Positions 1 to 10,145 of a stretch of DNA of 57,086 bases are shown piece by piece. Under the pieces are notes generated by a model. That model was not told where the DNA came from. It made no database searches and was given only the letters and a program-made list of their open reading frames with translations. Position numbers and translations under genes: made by a program. Origin of the DNA: Thermoplasmata archaeon. GTDB taxonomy: Archaea > Thermoplasmatota > Penumbrarchaeia > JAEHCK01. Position 1 is the first letter of the stretch. Every line of letters starts with the position of its first letter. The stretch covers positions 1-57,086 of the forward strand of contig JAEHCK010000013.1 of assembly GCA_020696345.1 (NCBI GenBank). Direction: 5' to 3'.

Positions 1-136
1 ACGAATCCATAAATTATACACAGGTCATACGAATCGAAAGCGCAAGAAAGAAGGTCATCGGAAAGCCGTATGGGGGAGAACCACATGTACGGTTTGATGA
101 GGGGGTGGTGGACGTAAGCCCACTGCCCTACTCTAC
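1..136 (+). mobile_element. 3' end of a group II intron (domains V and VI)
   Basis: Positions 63-95 have the hallmark of group II intron domain V: AAGCCGTAT on the 5' side pairs with GTACGGTTT on the 3' side, closing over a purine-rich loop (GGGGAGAA) and CCACAT. Directly after comes a G-rich then C-rich stem (about 97-129) that fits domain VI, followed by CCTACTCTAC, a common 3' end of bacterial-type group II introns. The intron's other domains and any reverse transcriptase would lie left of the window. The 3' splice boundary near 135-137 is inferred by family resemblance. Nothing else is coded here. Confidence 0.72.
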
Positions 137-152
137 CTTTTATTCTCTATCC

Positions 153-272
153 GACCAGTTGACCAGCTGACCATCCGACCAGCCGACTAGCTGACCATCC
201 GACTAGCCGACCAGCTGACCAACCGACCATCTGACCAGCCGACCATCTGACCAGCCGACTAGCCGACCATCT
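153..272. repeat. Octanucleotide minisatellite (15 x 8 bp, GACCAGCC-type)
   Basis: Fifteen consecutive 8-bp units, variants of GACCAGCC, GACCATCT and GACTAGCC, run without interruption. The period is not a multiple of three and there is no open frame. The 3' flank (271-314, starting CTCGTTGAGC) recurs almost unchanged after a degenerate array of the same octamer at 11983-12050, so array and flank travel as one unit. The rest of 315-600 shows nothing recognisable apart from AT-rich DNA that probably holds the promoter of the next gene. Confidence 0.85.
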
Positions 273-621
273 CGTTGAGCTAAAATTATTATTCTATACA
301 ATTAAAACGTAAAAGAGCAGTTATATCGTTGAAAATACCAACAGAAATGAATTTTTGGGAATAATTAATAGGATGTATAACCAAATATTCTATAGTTCAT
401 AGTTATTAATCGAAAGTTGGAAATAGGTGAAGATATATTTACCTATGAGAATAAATATACCCTCTAAACAAAAACGGGCAAGATCCTGGGAATCTTTGAA
501 TAGATATATACGAACTCATTTCAAACAGGTTGAAACAAATTTACATGAATAAACATTAAAAAGGGGAATTGGGGGAATTAAACCCCTGGAGATATAGGAT
601 CAATACTGGGAGGCAGATAGA

Positions 622-3600
622 ATGCGAAGTAGGTTTTTTAAAAAGGGATTAGCATTTTGGACAGTTTGTATGATGGTGTTCATGGGATTCATGGTAATGA
701 TCCCGGAAGAATCGGAAGCGGCGGGAATTTTATCGGATGCATTATCACCTTGTAATGATCAGTGGTATAAAGAAAATACCGTTAAATTCCAATGGTATGT
801 CTATAATAAGGATAAACAAGATAAAGTGAAGATCACCACCTGGAAGTTTAGCCACAGTAGAACAGTAGACACAATTTTTGGATCTTATACAACAGATTAT
901 TGGTATGAATATGCAAGTGTGGTAAAATATACAAGTAATACATATTACGAGTGGGAGAATTTCCCCGACGGCCGTTTCATGTGGCGTGTAGAGATATATT
1001 ATAAAAATTGCTTTGGCAACTATAAATGGTATTCCACCTCGGATAAAGAGGAATTTAGACATGACTCTACACCACCTGATACACCATCACCAACGCAAGC
1101 TTATCCTTATGGATACCTAAGGTGGAGCCCAATTACTGATGCCGGGATAGGTTTGAAGCATTATGAATGGCGAATAGATGGCGGAACTATTCATTGGACA
1201 ACATCGAGGTTTTTCTATCTTCCAAGCGGATTAACTAGTGGTAGTCATTTGTTTGAAGTTAGAGCGGTTGATAAATTGAATCATGCCAGCCTCTGGGGTT
1301 ATGTTTACTTTAAATATGATGGGACAGCACCAATAATATATAACCATGTAACAGGTGACGATGTCTGGCGAAATGCTGGCGGTACAAAATATAATGTCGA
1401 TTTCAGTGACCCGATCTCACCTACCCTTGCTCCGGGGTCAAAATTAAACTATGCTTACTATTATATACATTCTAATCAGTTCGGACAAACTCCTAGAAAA
1501 TATCTGGGTGGCGGAACTATATTTAGTGGTCTAGATTCATTTTGGTATACAACAGATTGGGAGATAGATTTTGATGCATGTCAAGAAGGAGCTAATTATG
1601 TTTATTTGTATGTTCGAGATTATGCAACGAATTCTCAATCTCAAAATGATGTTTTTTGTGTTCTAAAAGACACGGTGCCGCCGGGTAAAACCATACCAAA
1701 TGACGGGGAACCATATATTACGGATAAATGTGATCTGACATTTAGCTGGCCAACACCTTATGATGCAACCTCGGGCATCGACCATTACGAATACCGGTTG
1801 GATACCGAACCAACTAATACATGGCATTCGACAACCACTAATTCAGCTACATTGACCGGTCTACCGGATGGGCGTGATACGTTTAATGTCCGGCCAGTGG
1901 ACAAGGCGGGTAATATCGGCACGGTCGGGTCACATCTATTTTGGGTCCAGACCGTTCCACCAGAACCCAATGCCGATGCCGGCGGACCGTACAATGGTGT
2001 TGAACACATGCCCATTACATTCGACGCCTCAGCGTCAACCGACCCGAACAGCGATCCATTGCAGTACCGCTGGGATTTCCAGAACGACGGCACGTGGGAC
2101 ACGGGATTTTCAAACAGCCCAACTGCTGCACATACCTGGCACACGGCCCATTCCGGCACCGTAAAAGTAGAGGTCTCGGACGGTTGGTATACCGATACGG
2201 ACACCGCAGCGGTGGTGGTGAAAACGGCTGTGGCGAAGAATATTGACCAGAACAAATATTATGCAGCGATCCAGGATGCTATCGATGATGCAACTTCCGG
2301 CGATACGATCCAAGCATTAAGCGGTACCCATAATGAGAATTTACTGATAAATAAGAAATTAACATTAGTCGGCGAAGACAGGGATCACACGGTCATTAAC
2401 GCCGGTGGCTCGGGCAATGTGATCAAGATCACCGCAGATCACGTCACCGTAAAGGATCTTACTGTGACGAATTCAGGAACCAGTTCAGGTTGGCCCGGTG
2501 ATGCAGGGATAAGGATCGATAATGCGGACTATTGTTCGGTGGAAAATGTAAACGCTTCAGACAACAATAATTATGGTTTGATCCTGGCATATGCGGATAA
2601 TTCTTTGATAAAAAACAATTACTGCACAGATAATAGATTGGGGATCTGTACATATGGTGACAATAATAATGAGATCTGTTATAACTACATAGATGACAAT
2701 GTTGACGGCGGAATGAAGCCGATCAATTCGGGTGGGTCCGGTGCAAATCAAATACATAATAATACGATCGTGAATAACGGATTCCATCCAAACCCTGCTA
2801 TTATTACGGCCGGTATAATATTATATGGAGGGGCTACAAAAAACAATATTATCGAGCATAATTTGCTTGATGGAAACAGACAAGGCATCCATTGCCGCGC
2901 AGGCGGATCCAGTAATGTCATAAGGTACAATGCAATTATTAACTGTACAGTTGCAGGCGTGCAGTATTCTGCAGGCGGAGGTCCGAACACATATTATCAC
3001 AATAATTTTATAAATAACACCGTTCACACTTCCGGTACGACATCATCGGATGTCTGGGACAATGGTTATCCCATGGGCGGCAATTATTGGGATACGTATT
3101 CAGGAACCGATATTTACCACGGCGCTGTGCAGAACAAGGCTGGCGCTGACGGCATGGGCGATACCACATACACATTATCTGGCGGTGCTAAGGATAATTA
3201 CCCATGGATGGCGCCCGATGGCTGGCTGCGTGTGACCAACCTGGATACCGGTAAGCAGTATTTCCTGATGCAACAAGCGGTGGACGATGCCAGTCCAGGC
3301 GATACGCTCCGGGCGAAAAACAGTGTATATTTCGAGCATCTGATGATCAATAAGAAGATAACCTTAATTGGTGAGTCCCGGGATGGCGCCATGGTGACTG
3401 GTGGCGGTTCAGGTAATGTGATCAAAATTACCTCGGACGACGTGACCGTGATGGATCTGACCGTAACGAACTGCGGTAGCACCCCAGGCTATCTGGGTGA
3501 TGCGGGGATACGATTGGATGGCGTAAAATACTGCACGATCATGAATGTCAATGCATCAGATAATAATAATTATGGCATTAACCTGGTTAATTCGGATTGC

Positions 3601-6600
3601 TGTTGGATCAATAATAATTATATCGACAATAACGAGATCGGCATCTTTTGTTGGTATGCTGATGACTGCGAATTTGGAAATAATTATATCAGTAATAACC
3701 CTGAAAACGGCATACAGCTCGCCAACTCGGGCTCCATATTACCGAATTGGGTTCATGATAATACGCTCATCGGCAATGCATTTACCTCAGTCACGCACCC
3801 GACCGCGGGAATATTCCTCTGGGGTGGGTTCTCAAAAAACAATCTGATCGAAGACAATATGCTCGACGGTAACAAGCAGGGCATACATTTTCGTGCATCC
3901 GGTATTAAGAATAATATAATTTGCGGGAATACGATAAAAAATTGTCCGGTAGTTGGTGTTATATACACCCACAGCGCAGGGCCAAATACTTTTTACCATA
4001 ACAATTTCATCAATAACGCTGTTCATTTAATCGGAACGATCTCCGGCGACAACTGGGATGATGGTTATCCAAACGGTGGTAACTATTGGGATACATACTC
4101 GGGAACCGATGTCTACCATGGGCCGAGTCAAAACATAGCAGGTTCGGACGGTATCGGCGATTCGGCATATTCACTCGTCGGCAGCGGCAAGGACAACTAC
4201 CCATGGCTGACCCCGGGCGGCTGGGACAAGGTGAAGAACACAAACACAGGTAAATGGTATTTAACCATCCAGTCTGCCGTGGATAATGCCAACCTTGGCG
4301 ACAGTCTCTGGGCAGCAAATGGTAATTATTACGAGAATGTGGTAATTAATAAAATGCTGACCCTCACCGGCGAGAGCAGGGATGGTGTGGTAGTTAACGC
4401 TAGCGGCACTGGTGATGTCATTACAATCACTGCGGATTGGGTGAACATTAAATACCTGACCGCCACCAACTCCAGAAGTAGCTATCCAGATGCTGGGGTA
4501 AAGATTGATAGCGCGAACCATTGTTGGATTGAAAATATCAATGCCTCGAATAACCATGCAGGAATATTTCTCTACTATGCGGATAACTGTGTGGTTAACA
4601 ATAATTTCGTCACTAATAATTTAGCACAAGGAATTTATTCCCATTGGAGCACCAATAACGAGTTCGGTCATAATTATTTGTACAACAATCCTCATGCAGG
4701 CATTCAACTTTCATCTGGATGGTACGGGGGAATATTTACATCCACCGACTCCTGGACACATAATAATACCTGCATTGGCAATGGTTTTCAATGGTATGGT
4801 GGTGCAGGTATATACCTGTGGGGAGGTGGCTCTATAAATAACCTCATCGAGAACAACCTGTGCGATGGGAATAATAACGGCATGCAATTCAGGGCTTATG
4901 GTATTACTAACAACATCGTCAGAGGTAACACCATTCAAAATAGCGCATTGAATGGTGTATATTATACAAACGGTGCAGGGCCGAACACATTCTACCTGAA
5001 CAACTTCATCAACAATACCGCGCATCTTTCCGGTACAATATCGTCCGATAAATGGGATAACGGCTACCCCTCTGGTGGTAATTATTGGGATACATACTCT
5101 GGCACCGATAACTACCACGGCGCCGCGCAAAATATCGCCGGTGGTGATGGCATGGGTGATAGTGCGTATTCCGTTGCGGGCGGCGGTAAGGATAATTACC
5201 CGTGGATGAAGTCGTCGGGCTGGCGGCGCGTGAAGAACCAAAATACCGGTGCGTGGTATTACAGCATCCAGATGGCTATCGATAATGCGGCAACCGGACA
5301 TACATTATTTGTTACAGAGGGCAATTATTACGAGAATGTGGTGGTAGACGAGAATGTCACGATTCTTGGCGAGGACATGGTAAAGACCGTGGTGGACGGC
5401 TCGGGGTCGGGCGATGTGATCACGGTGACAGCTAGTTGGGTGACTATAAAAAGACTAACCGTGACAAACTCAGGCTCCAGCTCTTTGAACTCGGGTTTAA
5501 AACTCGACCACGTAAAATACTGTCGTGTCGAAGAAGTCAATGCATCAAACAACGGCGATCTAGGTATTGGCTTGTTCTATTCGAGTTTGTGCAGGGTGAA
5601 TAAATGTAACGTTTCCAATAATAAACTGGGTATTTACTCACACTGGACCACTTACAGCGAATTCGGTTGGAACTATGTATATAACAACCCGAACAACGGC
5701 ATACAAACTGCCTCTGGCTGGCAGTCGGGTGTTAATACCGAGACATATTCATGGATCCATAACAGTACATTTATCAAGAACGCATTCACATCGGCTTCGC
5801 ACCCGACCGCTGCAATATTTTTGTGGGGCAGCGGGTCCAATCATAACCTGATCGAAAATAATTGGCTGGATGGAAACAAACAGGGTATCCATTGCCGTGC
5901 AAGTGGTATTACCGACAACCTTTTCCGTGGTAATACCATCGCAAACTGTACTGTGGCCGGAGTCAGGTATACAAGTTCTGCGGGGCCAAATAAGTTCTAC
6001 CATAATAACTTCATAAGTAACACAGCTCATCTTTCGGGTGGCATTAGATCAACAGATGTCTGGGACGATGGCTATCCGTCGGGTGGTAACTACTGGGATA
6101 CATACACGGGCGTAGATAAATACAAGGGTGTGAATCAGAACATTCTTGGTTCCGATGGTATAGGCGATACCGCCTACTCGGTGCTTGGTGGTGGCACGGA
6201 TAGATACCCGCTCATGGGCAAGTACGGCCTGCCCGATGCGCCGGTGGCCGACGCCGGCGGACCGTATTCCAGCCAGGAAGGTGAAGCCGTGCTGTTGAAC
6301 GCCAGTGACAGCTACGACCCGGACCTGGACACATTAAAATACCGCTGGGATTTCGATAATGACGGTACCTGGGACACATCGTATTCCACATCGCCAACCG
6401 TGAATCATATCTGGTACGATAACGGGATATATACCGTGAAAGTGGAAGCCTTTGACGGAACGTATAAAAATGATGAGACTGCATTGGTTACCATTTTAAA
6501 TGTCGCACCTTCTTTAACGATCTCCGGACTCACCAACACAGATGAAGGTATGGTTTACACACTAAGTTTATCGTCAACCGACCCGGGTTCGGATACTATC

Positions 6601-9084
6601 AGTCAATGGGTGATCGATTGGGGCGATGGCACAGTTAAGACAATAACCGGTAACCCACCAACCGTTGCACATACATACACAGATGGCCCGAACACTTATA
6701 CTATATATGCAAACGCCACCGACGAGGACGGGACATATGATTCTGATAATTCGATACTCGTGATTGTGAGTAACCTTGAACCAACTTTGATTATTTCCGG
6801 CCCGGCTTCAATAGACGAGGGCTCAACTTACACTTTAGGGCTCTCGGCTGCGGATGCTGGTGATGACACGATCTCCAAATGGACGATAGATTGGGGCGAT
6901 GGTTCGGTTCAGACAATAAACGGCAACCCACCAAGTGTAACACATACATACATAGATGGAGACAATACATACACGATCTCCGCTACTGCCACCGATGAGG
7001 ACGGTACATCCGATGCCGGAAATACGGTCATGGTGACTGTGAATAATGTGGACCCCACATTGACCATCTCGGGTGTCGGCAGCATTAATGAAGGATCAAT
7101 TTATACGCTTGGTTTATCCGCCAGCGACCCAGGAGATGATACGATCCAGAAGTGGGTGATAAACTGGGGTGATGGTACAATAGATGTCATAACCGGTAAC
7201 CCACCGACAGTAACACACACCTACACGGATGGGCCCGATGGGTTCACGATTAAAGCCGCGGCAATCGATGAGGATGGTTCATATAATGCAGGAAACGAAA
7301 TTACGGTTACGGTTAACAATGTTGTACCTGTTCTAACACTATCAGGATCATCTACCACAGATGAAGGCGCCGTGTATACATTAACCCTATCTTCAACCGA
7401 CCCGGGTGATGATACAATAACACAGTTGGAGATCGACTGGGACGATGGTACTGTAGAGACCTTCCCGGGAACCACTGCATCGGCTACACATACATATATT
7501 GATGGCCCAATTAATTACATGATCTCGGCAAGTGCAACTGATGAAGATGGCACACATCCCGGTGATAATACAATTTCATTATCGGTGAAAAATTTGAACC
7601 CCGTGGTGGTAGCCGGTGTGGACCAGACCATGGATGAGTGTACTATCATCTATCTTGACCCGGCGACATTCACCGACGCGGGGATATCCGATACACATGT
7701 TGCACATATAAATTGGAGCGACGGCCTGGTGCAAGGTGGTTTAGTGGTGGAATCCGCAGGCAGCGGCACTGTTTCGGGACAGCACATGTTCTATGATGAT
7801 GGTGTTTATGTCGTCAATATTACCGTCGTCGATAACGATGGTGGCGTAGGTTTCGATAATTTCACGGTTACAGTTAACAATGTAGCCCCCGAGGTTGACA
7901 TTTTGAATGTGTTGCAGCCAGATCCAAACATGATATTAAAAGACGATCTACTTCTGTTCGAGGGTACATTTATTGACCCGGGACTGGTTGATACTTTCAC
8001 CATCAAATGGGATTTTGACGATGGGACCGTTATATATGGAAACCTGACACCCACACATGCATACTCCGAGCCCGGATCATACAATGTCACGTTCACGGTC
8101 ACCGATGATGACCTGGGTGTCGATCAAGATTGGGTGTTGGTCAATGTAACCACGCAGTCAAACTGGGTGGAGGAACAGATAGAAAATCTGGAAAATATTT
8201 TACAGAATCTAACCGGTCAAGATAAAAAGGATGTAAAAGATGCAATAAAACTGTTGGATAAAGCCGCAAAGCTGTTCGAAGATAACAAGATCGACAAAGC
8301 AATAAAAAAGGTGGATAAGGCTATTAAACTACTGGAAGATATTGAAGGTGCGATTGGTGGAGGCACCCGTGGTAGTGGTACTCGTGGTAATGCCGAGGAG
8401 ATCCCACCGGAAGTGCTGGAGGTTATCTTTGAACTGGTGGAGATTGTAAAAGGTACGGTCGACCGTGAACTAGTTGATGCGGTTTTCTATGTTGGCATGG
8501 ATAATTCCCATATTGAAAAAGCATTGAAACATTATGATAAAGCATTTGATAACTTAATAGACGGTAAATTTTCGGCGGCTATCAAAGAACTTGGTAAAGT
8601 ACATAAGGAATCATTGAAAGCCCGAGGTGAATGGATCCCGGAGGGATTAGAGACCACGGCTCACGAGTGCATACAATCAATTGAAGAACTAATAGCAAAT
8701 ACAGTTTCTGATGAAGCATTGGGCCATCTCAACAATGCCACGACAAAACTTAATAAAGCAATCAAAAAGATGGAAAAAAATAAAATGGAGCAGGCCATAG
8801 TAGAATTCAAAGGAGCCATTAAAGAGCTTGAAATGGCCATGGCCGAAGATGAAGGTGCAGATACAACAGAGATAATAGACGATCTGCTTGAGGGCACGGA
8901 AGATTCCGTATATCAGAAGATAACCGATGCTGAATCAGTTGCGGGGTCAGATAATAAAGATATCAAAAAGGCGTGGCAGAAGTTCGAAAAAGCACTATTG
9001 GAAGTGGAGGCTGGCAATTACGATAAAGCCATGAATTTGTACAAAGAAGCTGTTAAGAAAGCGGAAAAAGCGGTGAAGGCTTAG
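622..9084 (+). CDS. Giant secreted protein with PKD domains and four NosD-like beta-helix blocks
   Basis: A 2820-residue protein. The start is ATG 622 with GGGAGG at 608-613. A signal peptide (residues 1-34, basic start then hydrophobic run) sends it out of the cell. Residues about 40-440 are Ig/FnIII-like, and a PKD domain follows at about 446-536 (GGPY and RWDF signatures). Four tandem blocks of about 333 residues each (537-868, 869-1199, 1200-1533, 1534-1865) repeat a right-handed parallel beta-helix of NosD type, each containing NNFINNT and GGNYWDTYSG-like strings and ending in a DNYPW or DRYPL string. A second PKD domain (about 1872-1960) and six further PKD/Ig-like repeats (WGDG motifs) reach about 2510. 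The last 300 residues are helical and lysine-rich with repeated DKAIKKVDKAI-like segments. There is no C-terminal membrane anchor. Probable role is a surface or sheath protein, perhaps binding polysaccharide; this is inferred from domains only. Confidence 0.9.
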   Translation: MRSRFFKKGLAFWTVCMMVFMGFMVMIPEESEAAGILSDALSPCNDQWYKENTVKFQWYVYNKDKQDKVKITTWKFSHSRTVDTIFGSYTTDYWYEYASVVKYTSNTYYEWENFPDGRFMWRVEIYYKNCFGNYKWYSTSDKEEFRHDSTPPDTPSPTQAYPYGYLRWSPITDAGIGLKHYEWRIDGGTIHWTTSRFFYLPSGLTSGSHLFEVRAVDKLNHASLWGYVYFKYDGTAPIIYNHVTGDDVWRNAGGTKYNVDFSDPISPTLAPGSKLNYAYYYIHSNQFGQTPRKYLGGGTIFSGLDSFWYTTDWEIDFDACQEGANYVYLYVRDYATNSQSQNDVFCVLKDTVPPGKTIPNDGEPYITDKCDLTFSWPTPYDATSGIDHYEYRLDTEPTNTWHSTTTNSATLTGLPDGRDTFNVRPVDKAGNIGTVGSHLFWVQTVPPEPNADAGGPYNGVEHMPITFDASASTDPNSDPLQYRWDFQNDGTWDTGFSNSPTAAHTWHTAHSGTVKVEVSDGWYTDTDTAAVVVKTAVAKNIDQNKYYAAIQDAIDDATSGDTIQALSGTHNENLLINKKLTLVGEDRDHTVINAGGSGNVIKITADHVTVKDLTVTNSGTSSGWPGDAGIRIDNADYCSVENVNASDNNNYGLILAYADNSLIKNNYCTDNRLGICTYGDNNNEICYNYIDDNVDGGMKPINSGGSGANQIHNNTIVNNGFHPNPAIITAGIILYGGATKNNIIEHNLLDGNRQGIHCRAGGSSNVIRYNAIINCTVAGVQYSAGGGPNTYYHNNFINNTVHTSGTTSSDVWDNGYPMGGNYWDTYSGTDIYHGAVQNKAGADGMGDTTYTLSGGAKDNYPWMAPDGWLRVTNLDTGKQYFLMQQAVDDASPGDTLRAKNSVYFEHLMINKKITLIGESRDGAMVTGGGSGNVIKITSDDVTVMDLTVTNCGSTPGYLGDAGIRLDGVKYCTIMNVNASDNNNYGINLVNSDCCWINNNYIDNNEIGIFCWYADDCEFGNNYISNNPENGIQLANSGSILPNWVHDNTLIGNAFTSVTHPTAGIFLWGGFSKNNLIEDNMLDGNKQGIHFRASGIKNNIICGNTIKNCPVVGVIYTHSAGPNTFYHNNFINNAVHLIGTISGDNWDDGYPNGGNYWDTYSGTDVYHGPSQNIAGSDGIGDSAYSLVGSGKDNYPWLTPGGWDKVKNTNTGKWYLTIQSAVDNANLGDSLWAANGNYYENVVINKMLTLTGESRDGVVVNASGTGDVITITADWVNIKYLTATNSRSSYPDAGVKIDSANHCWIENINASNNHAGIFLYYADNCVVNNNFVTNNLAQGIYSHWSTNNEFGHNYLYNNPHAGIQLSSGWYGGIFTSTDSWTHNNTCIGNGFQWYGGAGIYLWGGGSINNLIENNLCDGNNNGMQFRAYGITNNIVRGNTIQNSALNGVYYTNGAGPNTFYLNNFINNTAHLSGTISSDKWDNGYPSGGNYWDTYSGTDNYHGAAQNIAGGDGMGDSAYSVAGGGKDNYPWMKSSGWRRVKNQNTGAWYYSIQMAIDNAATGHTLFVTEGNYYENVVVDENVTILGEDMVKTVVDGSGSGDVITVTASWVTIKRLTVTNSGSSSLNSGLKLDHVKYCRVEEVNASNNGDLGIGLFYSSLCRVNKCNVSNNKLGIYSHWTTYSEFGWNYVYNNPNNGIQTASGWQSGVNTETYSWIHNSTFIKNAFTSASHPTAAIFLWGSGSNHNLIENNWLDGNKQGIHCRASGITDNLFRGNTIANCTVAGVRYTSSAGPNKFYHNNFISNTAHLSGGIRSTDVWDDGYPSGGNYWDTYTGVDKYKGVNQNILGSDGIGDTAYSVLGGGTDRYPLMGKYGLPDAPVADAGGPYSSQEGEAVLLNASDSYDPDLDTLKYRWDFDNDGTWDTSYSTSPTVNHIWYDNGIYTVKVEAFDGTYKNDETALVTILNVAPSLTISGLTNTDEGMVYTLSLSSTDPGSDTISQWVIDWGDGTVKTITGNPPTVAHTYTDGPNTYTIYANATDEDGTYDSDNSILVIVSNLEPTLIISGPASIDEGSTYTLGLSAADAGDDTISKWTIDWGDGSVQTINGNPPSVTHTYIDGDNTYTISATATDEDGTSDAGNTVMVTVNNVDPTLTISGVGSINEGSIYTLGLSASDPGDDTIQKWVINWGDGTIDVITGNPPTVTHTYTDGPDGFTIKAAAIDEDGSYNAGNEITVTVNNVVPVLTLSGSSTTDEGAVYTLTLSSTDPGDDTITQLEIDWDDGTVETFPGTTASATHTYIDGPINYMISASATDEDGTHPGDNTISLSVKNLNPVVVAGVDQTMDECTIIYLDPATFTDAGISDTHVAHINWSDGLVQGGLVVESAGSGTVSGQHMFYDDGVYVVNITVVDNDGGVGFDNFTVTVNNVAPEVDILNVLQPDPNMILKDDLLLFEGTFIDPGLVDTFTIKWDFDDGTVIYGNLTPTHAYSEPGSYNVTFTVTDDDLGVDQDWVLVNVTTQSNWVEEQIENLENILQNLTGQDKKDVKDAIKLLDKAAKLFEDNKIDKAIKKVDKAIKLLEDIEGAIGGGTRGSGTRGNAEEIPPEVLEVIFELVEIVKGTVDRELVDAVFYVGMDNSHIEKALKHYDKAFDNLIDGKFSAAIKELGKVHKESLKARGEWIPEGLETTAHECIQSIEELIANTVSDEALGHLNNATTKLNKAIKKMEKNKMEQAIVEFKGAIKELEMAMAEDEGADTTEIIDDLLEGTEDSVYQKITDAESVAGSDNKDIKKAWQKFEKALLEVEAGNYDKAMNLYKEAVKKAEKAVKA
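2230..6215 (+). repeat. Four tandem ~1-kb coding repeats (NosD blocks)
   Basis: Within the giant gene, four direct repeats start at about 2230, 3226, 4221 and 5221. They encode blocks beginning with an AIQ/SIQ-D-A-D segment and ending with YWDTYSGTD and a DNYPW or DRYPL string. Similarity is visible at DNA level in the block ends, for example GGNYWDTY coding, so the array probably arose by tandem duplication and could expand or contract by recombination. Confidence 0.8.
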
Positions 9085-9108
9085 TTCTTTTAATTTGGAG
9101 CTTTCTTC

Positions 9109-9387
9109 TTACTGCGGTAAATCGGCAATTTTTCTGATGATCGCTTTGGCAACGGTGGAGTTTATTTTCTCCACCATGACCAGGTCCTCTATGATAGCAT
9201 CTTTGAAATATTCCAACCGTTCATATCCCGAGTTGTATAATGCCTGTGCGCGCTCTTCATTTATTTCAAAGACATCTATATATTTTTTCACAGAATCAGC
9301 ACTTGGTTCTGGTGTGGATCCAGATTCTGGTTTTGTTGTGGTTTTTGGTGCTGGTGGAAATCTCAAAAAGAGTTGGAAATAAAACAT
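9109..9387 (-). pseudogene. Helix-hairpin-helix domain protein, probably 5'-truncated
   Basis: The 92-residue frame has a proline/threonine-rich linker (residues about 11-29) followed by a compact helical domain (about 30-90) whose end, KINSTVAKAIIRKI, fits a helix-hairpin-helix DNA-binding or protein-binding fold. Linker plus C-terminal domain is the usual layout of the tail of a longer protein. The first ten residues are antisense to the remnant of another gene (9364-9515), and no convincing ribosome binding site precedes the ATG at 9387. I infer that its original 5' part was lost. It could still be expressed as a small protein. Confidence 0.5.
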
Positions 9388-9515
9388 ATTATAAAATTGA
9401 GGCGGACCAGTTACATGAATACAAAGATATTATTGATCATATGTTCAAAATGGCGTTTGTAAAATGTGAATACGATGGTGATTGTGATAATTGTCCAATA
9501 AAAAGTAAATGTTAA
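9364..9515 (+). pseudogene. C-terminal remnant of an ArsR/MarR-like winged-helix regulator
   Basis: The frame read from about 9364 gives the end of a winged-helix domain (wing-like KRVGNKTYYKI) followed by a helix and a cysteine tail with the pattern C-x7-C-x2-C-x5-C, ending at 9515. Upstream, the same frame reads the antisense of the neighbouring proline-rich linker, so the recognition helix and start are missing. The next gene is a methyltransferase of a type often paired with such regulators, which supports a former regulator-methyltransferase pair. Family assignment rests on pattern only. Confidence 0.5.
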
Positions 9516-9584
9516 AATTTTTCTAGTAGCTCATAAGAGAATAAGCATATACTTAAGAATTAACGATCCAAGGTGGTAAAAAAT

Positions 9585-10145
9585 ATGGTAAATAAAAGTA
9601 AACGAGTATGTCCGGTTGAAAGAACAAAATGGCTTGATGTAGGATTAAGAAAATGGGCCCATAACCCAAAAAAGTTCCTTAGAGAATTTATTAAAGATAA
9701 TATGGTAATTTTGGATGTTGGGTGCGGTTCGGGTTTTTTTACAATAAAAATAGCGGAAATGTTGGGTAATTCCGGTAAAGTAATTGCTGCCGATCTGCAA
9801 GAGGGAATGTTAAATAAGGTTAAGCAGAAAATAAAGGGAAGAGAAATTGAAGAGAGAATTGTACTTCACAAATGTAATAAAAATGAAGTTGGTATCTCTG
9901 AAAAAGTGGATCTTGTTTTAGCATTTTATATGGTGCATGAGGTGCCTGATGAAAACAAATTCTTCAAAGAAATTAAGTCGATATTAAAACCAGATGGTAT
10001 TTTTTATGTAGTTGAACCGAAATTTCATGTTTCAAAAATCGATTTCAAAAATTCCATAAATAAAGCAGCGGAATTGGGTTTTAAACCCATTAAAGAACCG
10101 AGAATATTTTGGAGTAGAGCAATTATATTTAAGAAATGTTCTTGA
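9585..10145 (+). CDS. Class I SAM-dependent methyltransferase
   Basis: About 186 residues with a Rossmann-type methyltransferase fold. The glycine motif LDVGCGSGFFT near residue 45 binds S-adenosylmethionine, the AADLQEG segment holds the acidic ribose-binding residue, and the AFYMVHEVPD loop matches motif IV of small-molecule methyltransferases. The substrate is unknown; proteins of this type include arsenite, quinone and tRNA enzymes. I chose ATG 9585 because AGGTGG (9571-9576) lies 8 nt upstream; the GTG at 9573 falls inside that site. It follows the truncated regulator by 69 nt. Confidence 0.82.
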   Translation: MVNKSKRVCPVERTKWLDVGLRKWAHNPKKFLREFIKDNMVILDVGCGSGFFTIKIAEMLGNSGKVIAADLQEGMLNKVKQKIKGREIEERIVLHKCNKNEVGISEKVDLVLAFYMVHEVPDENKFFKEIKSILKPDGIFYVVEPKFHVSKIDFKNSINKAAELGFKPIKEPRIFWSRAIIFKKCS

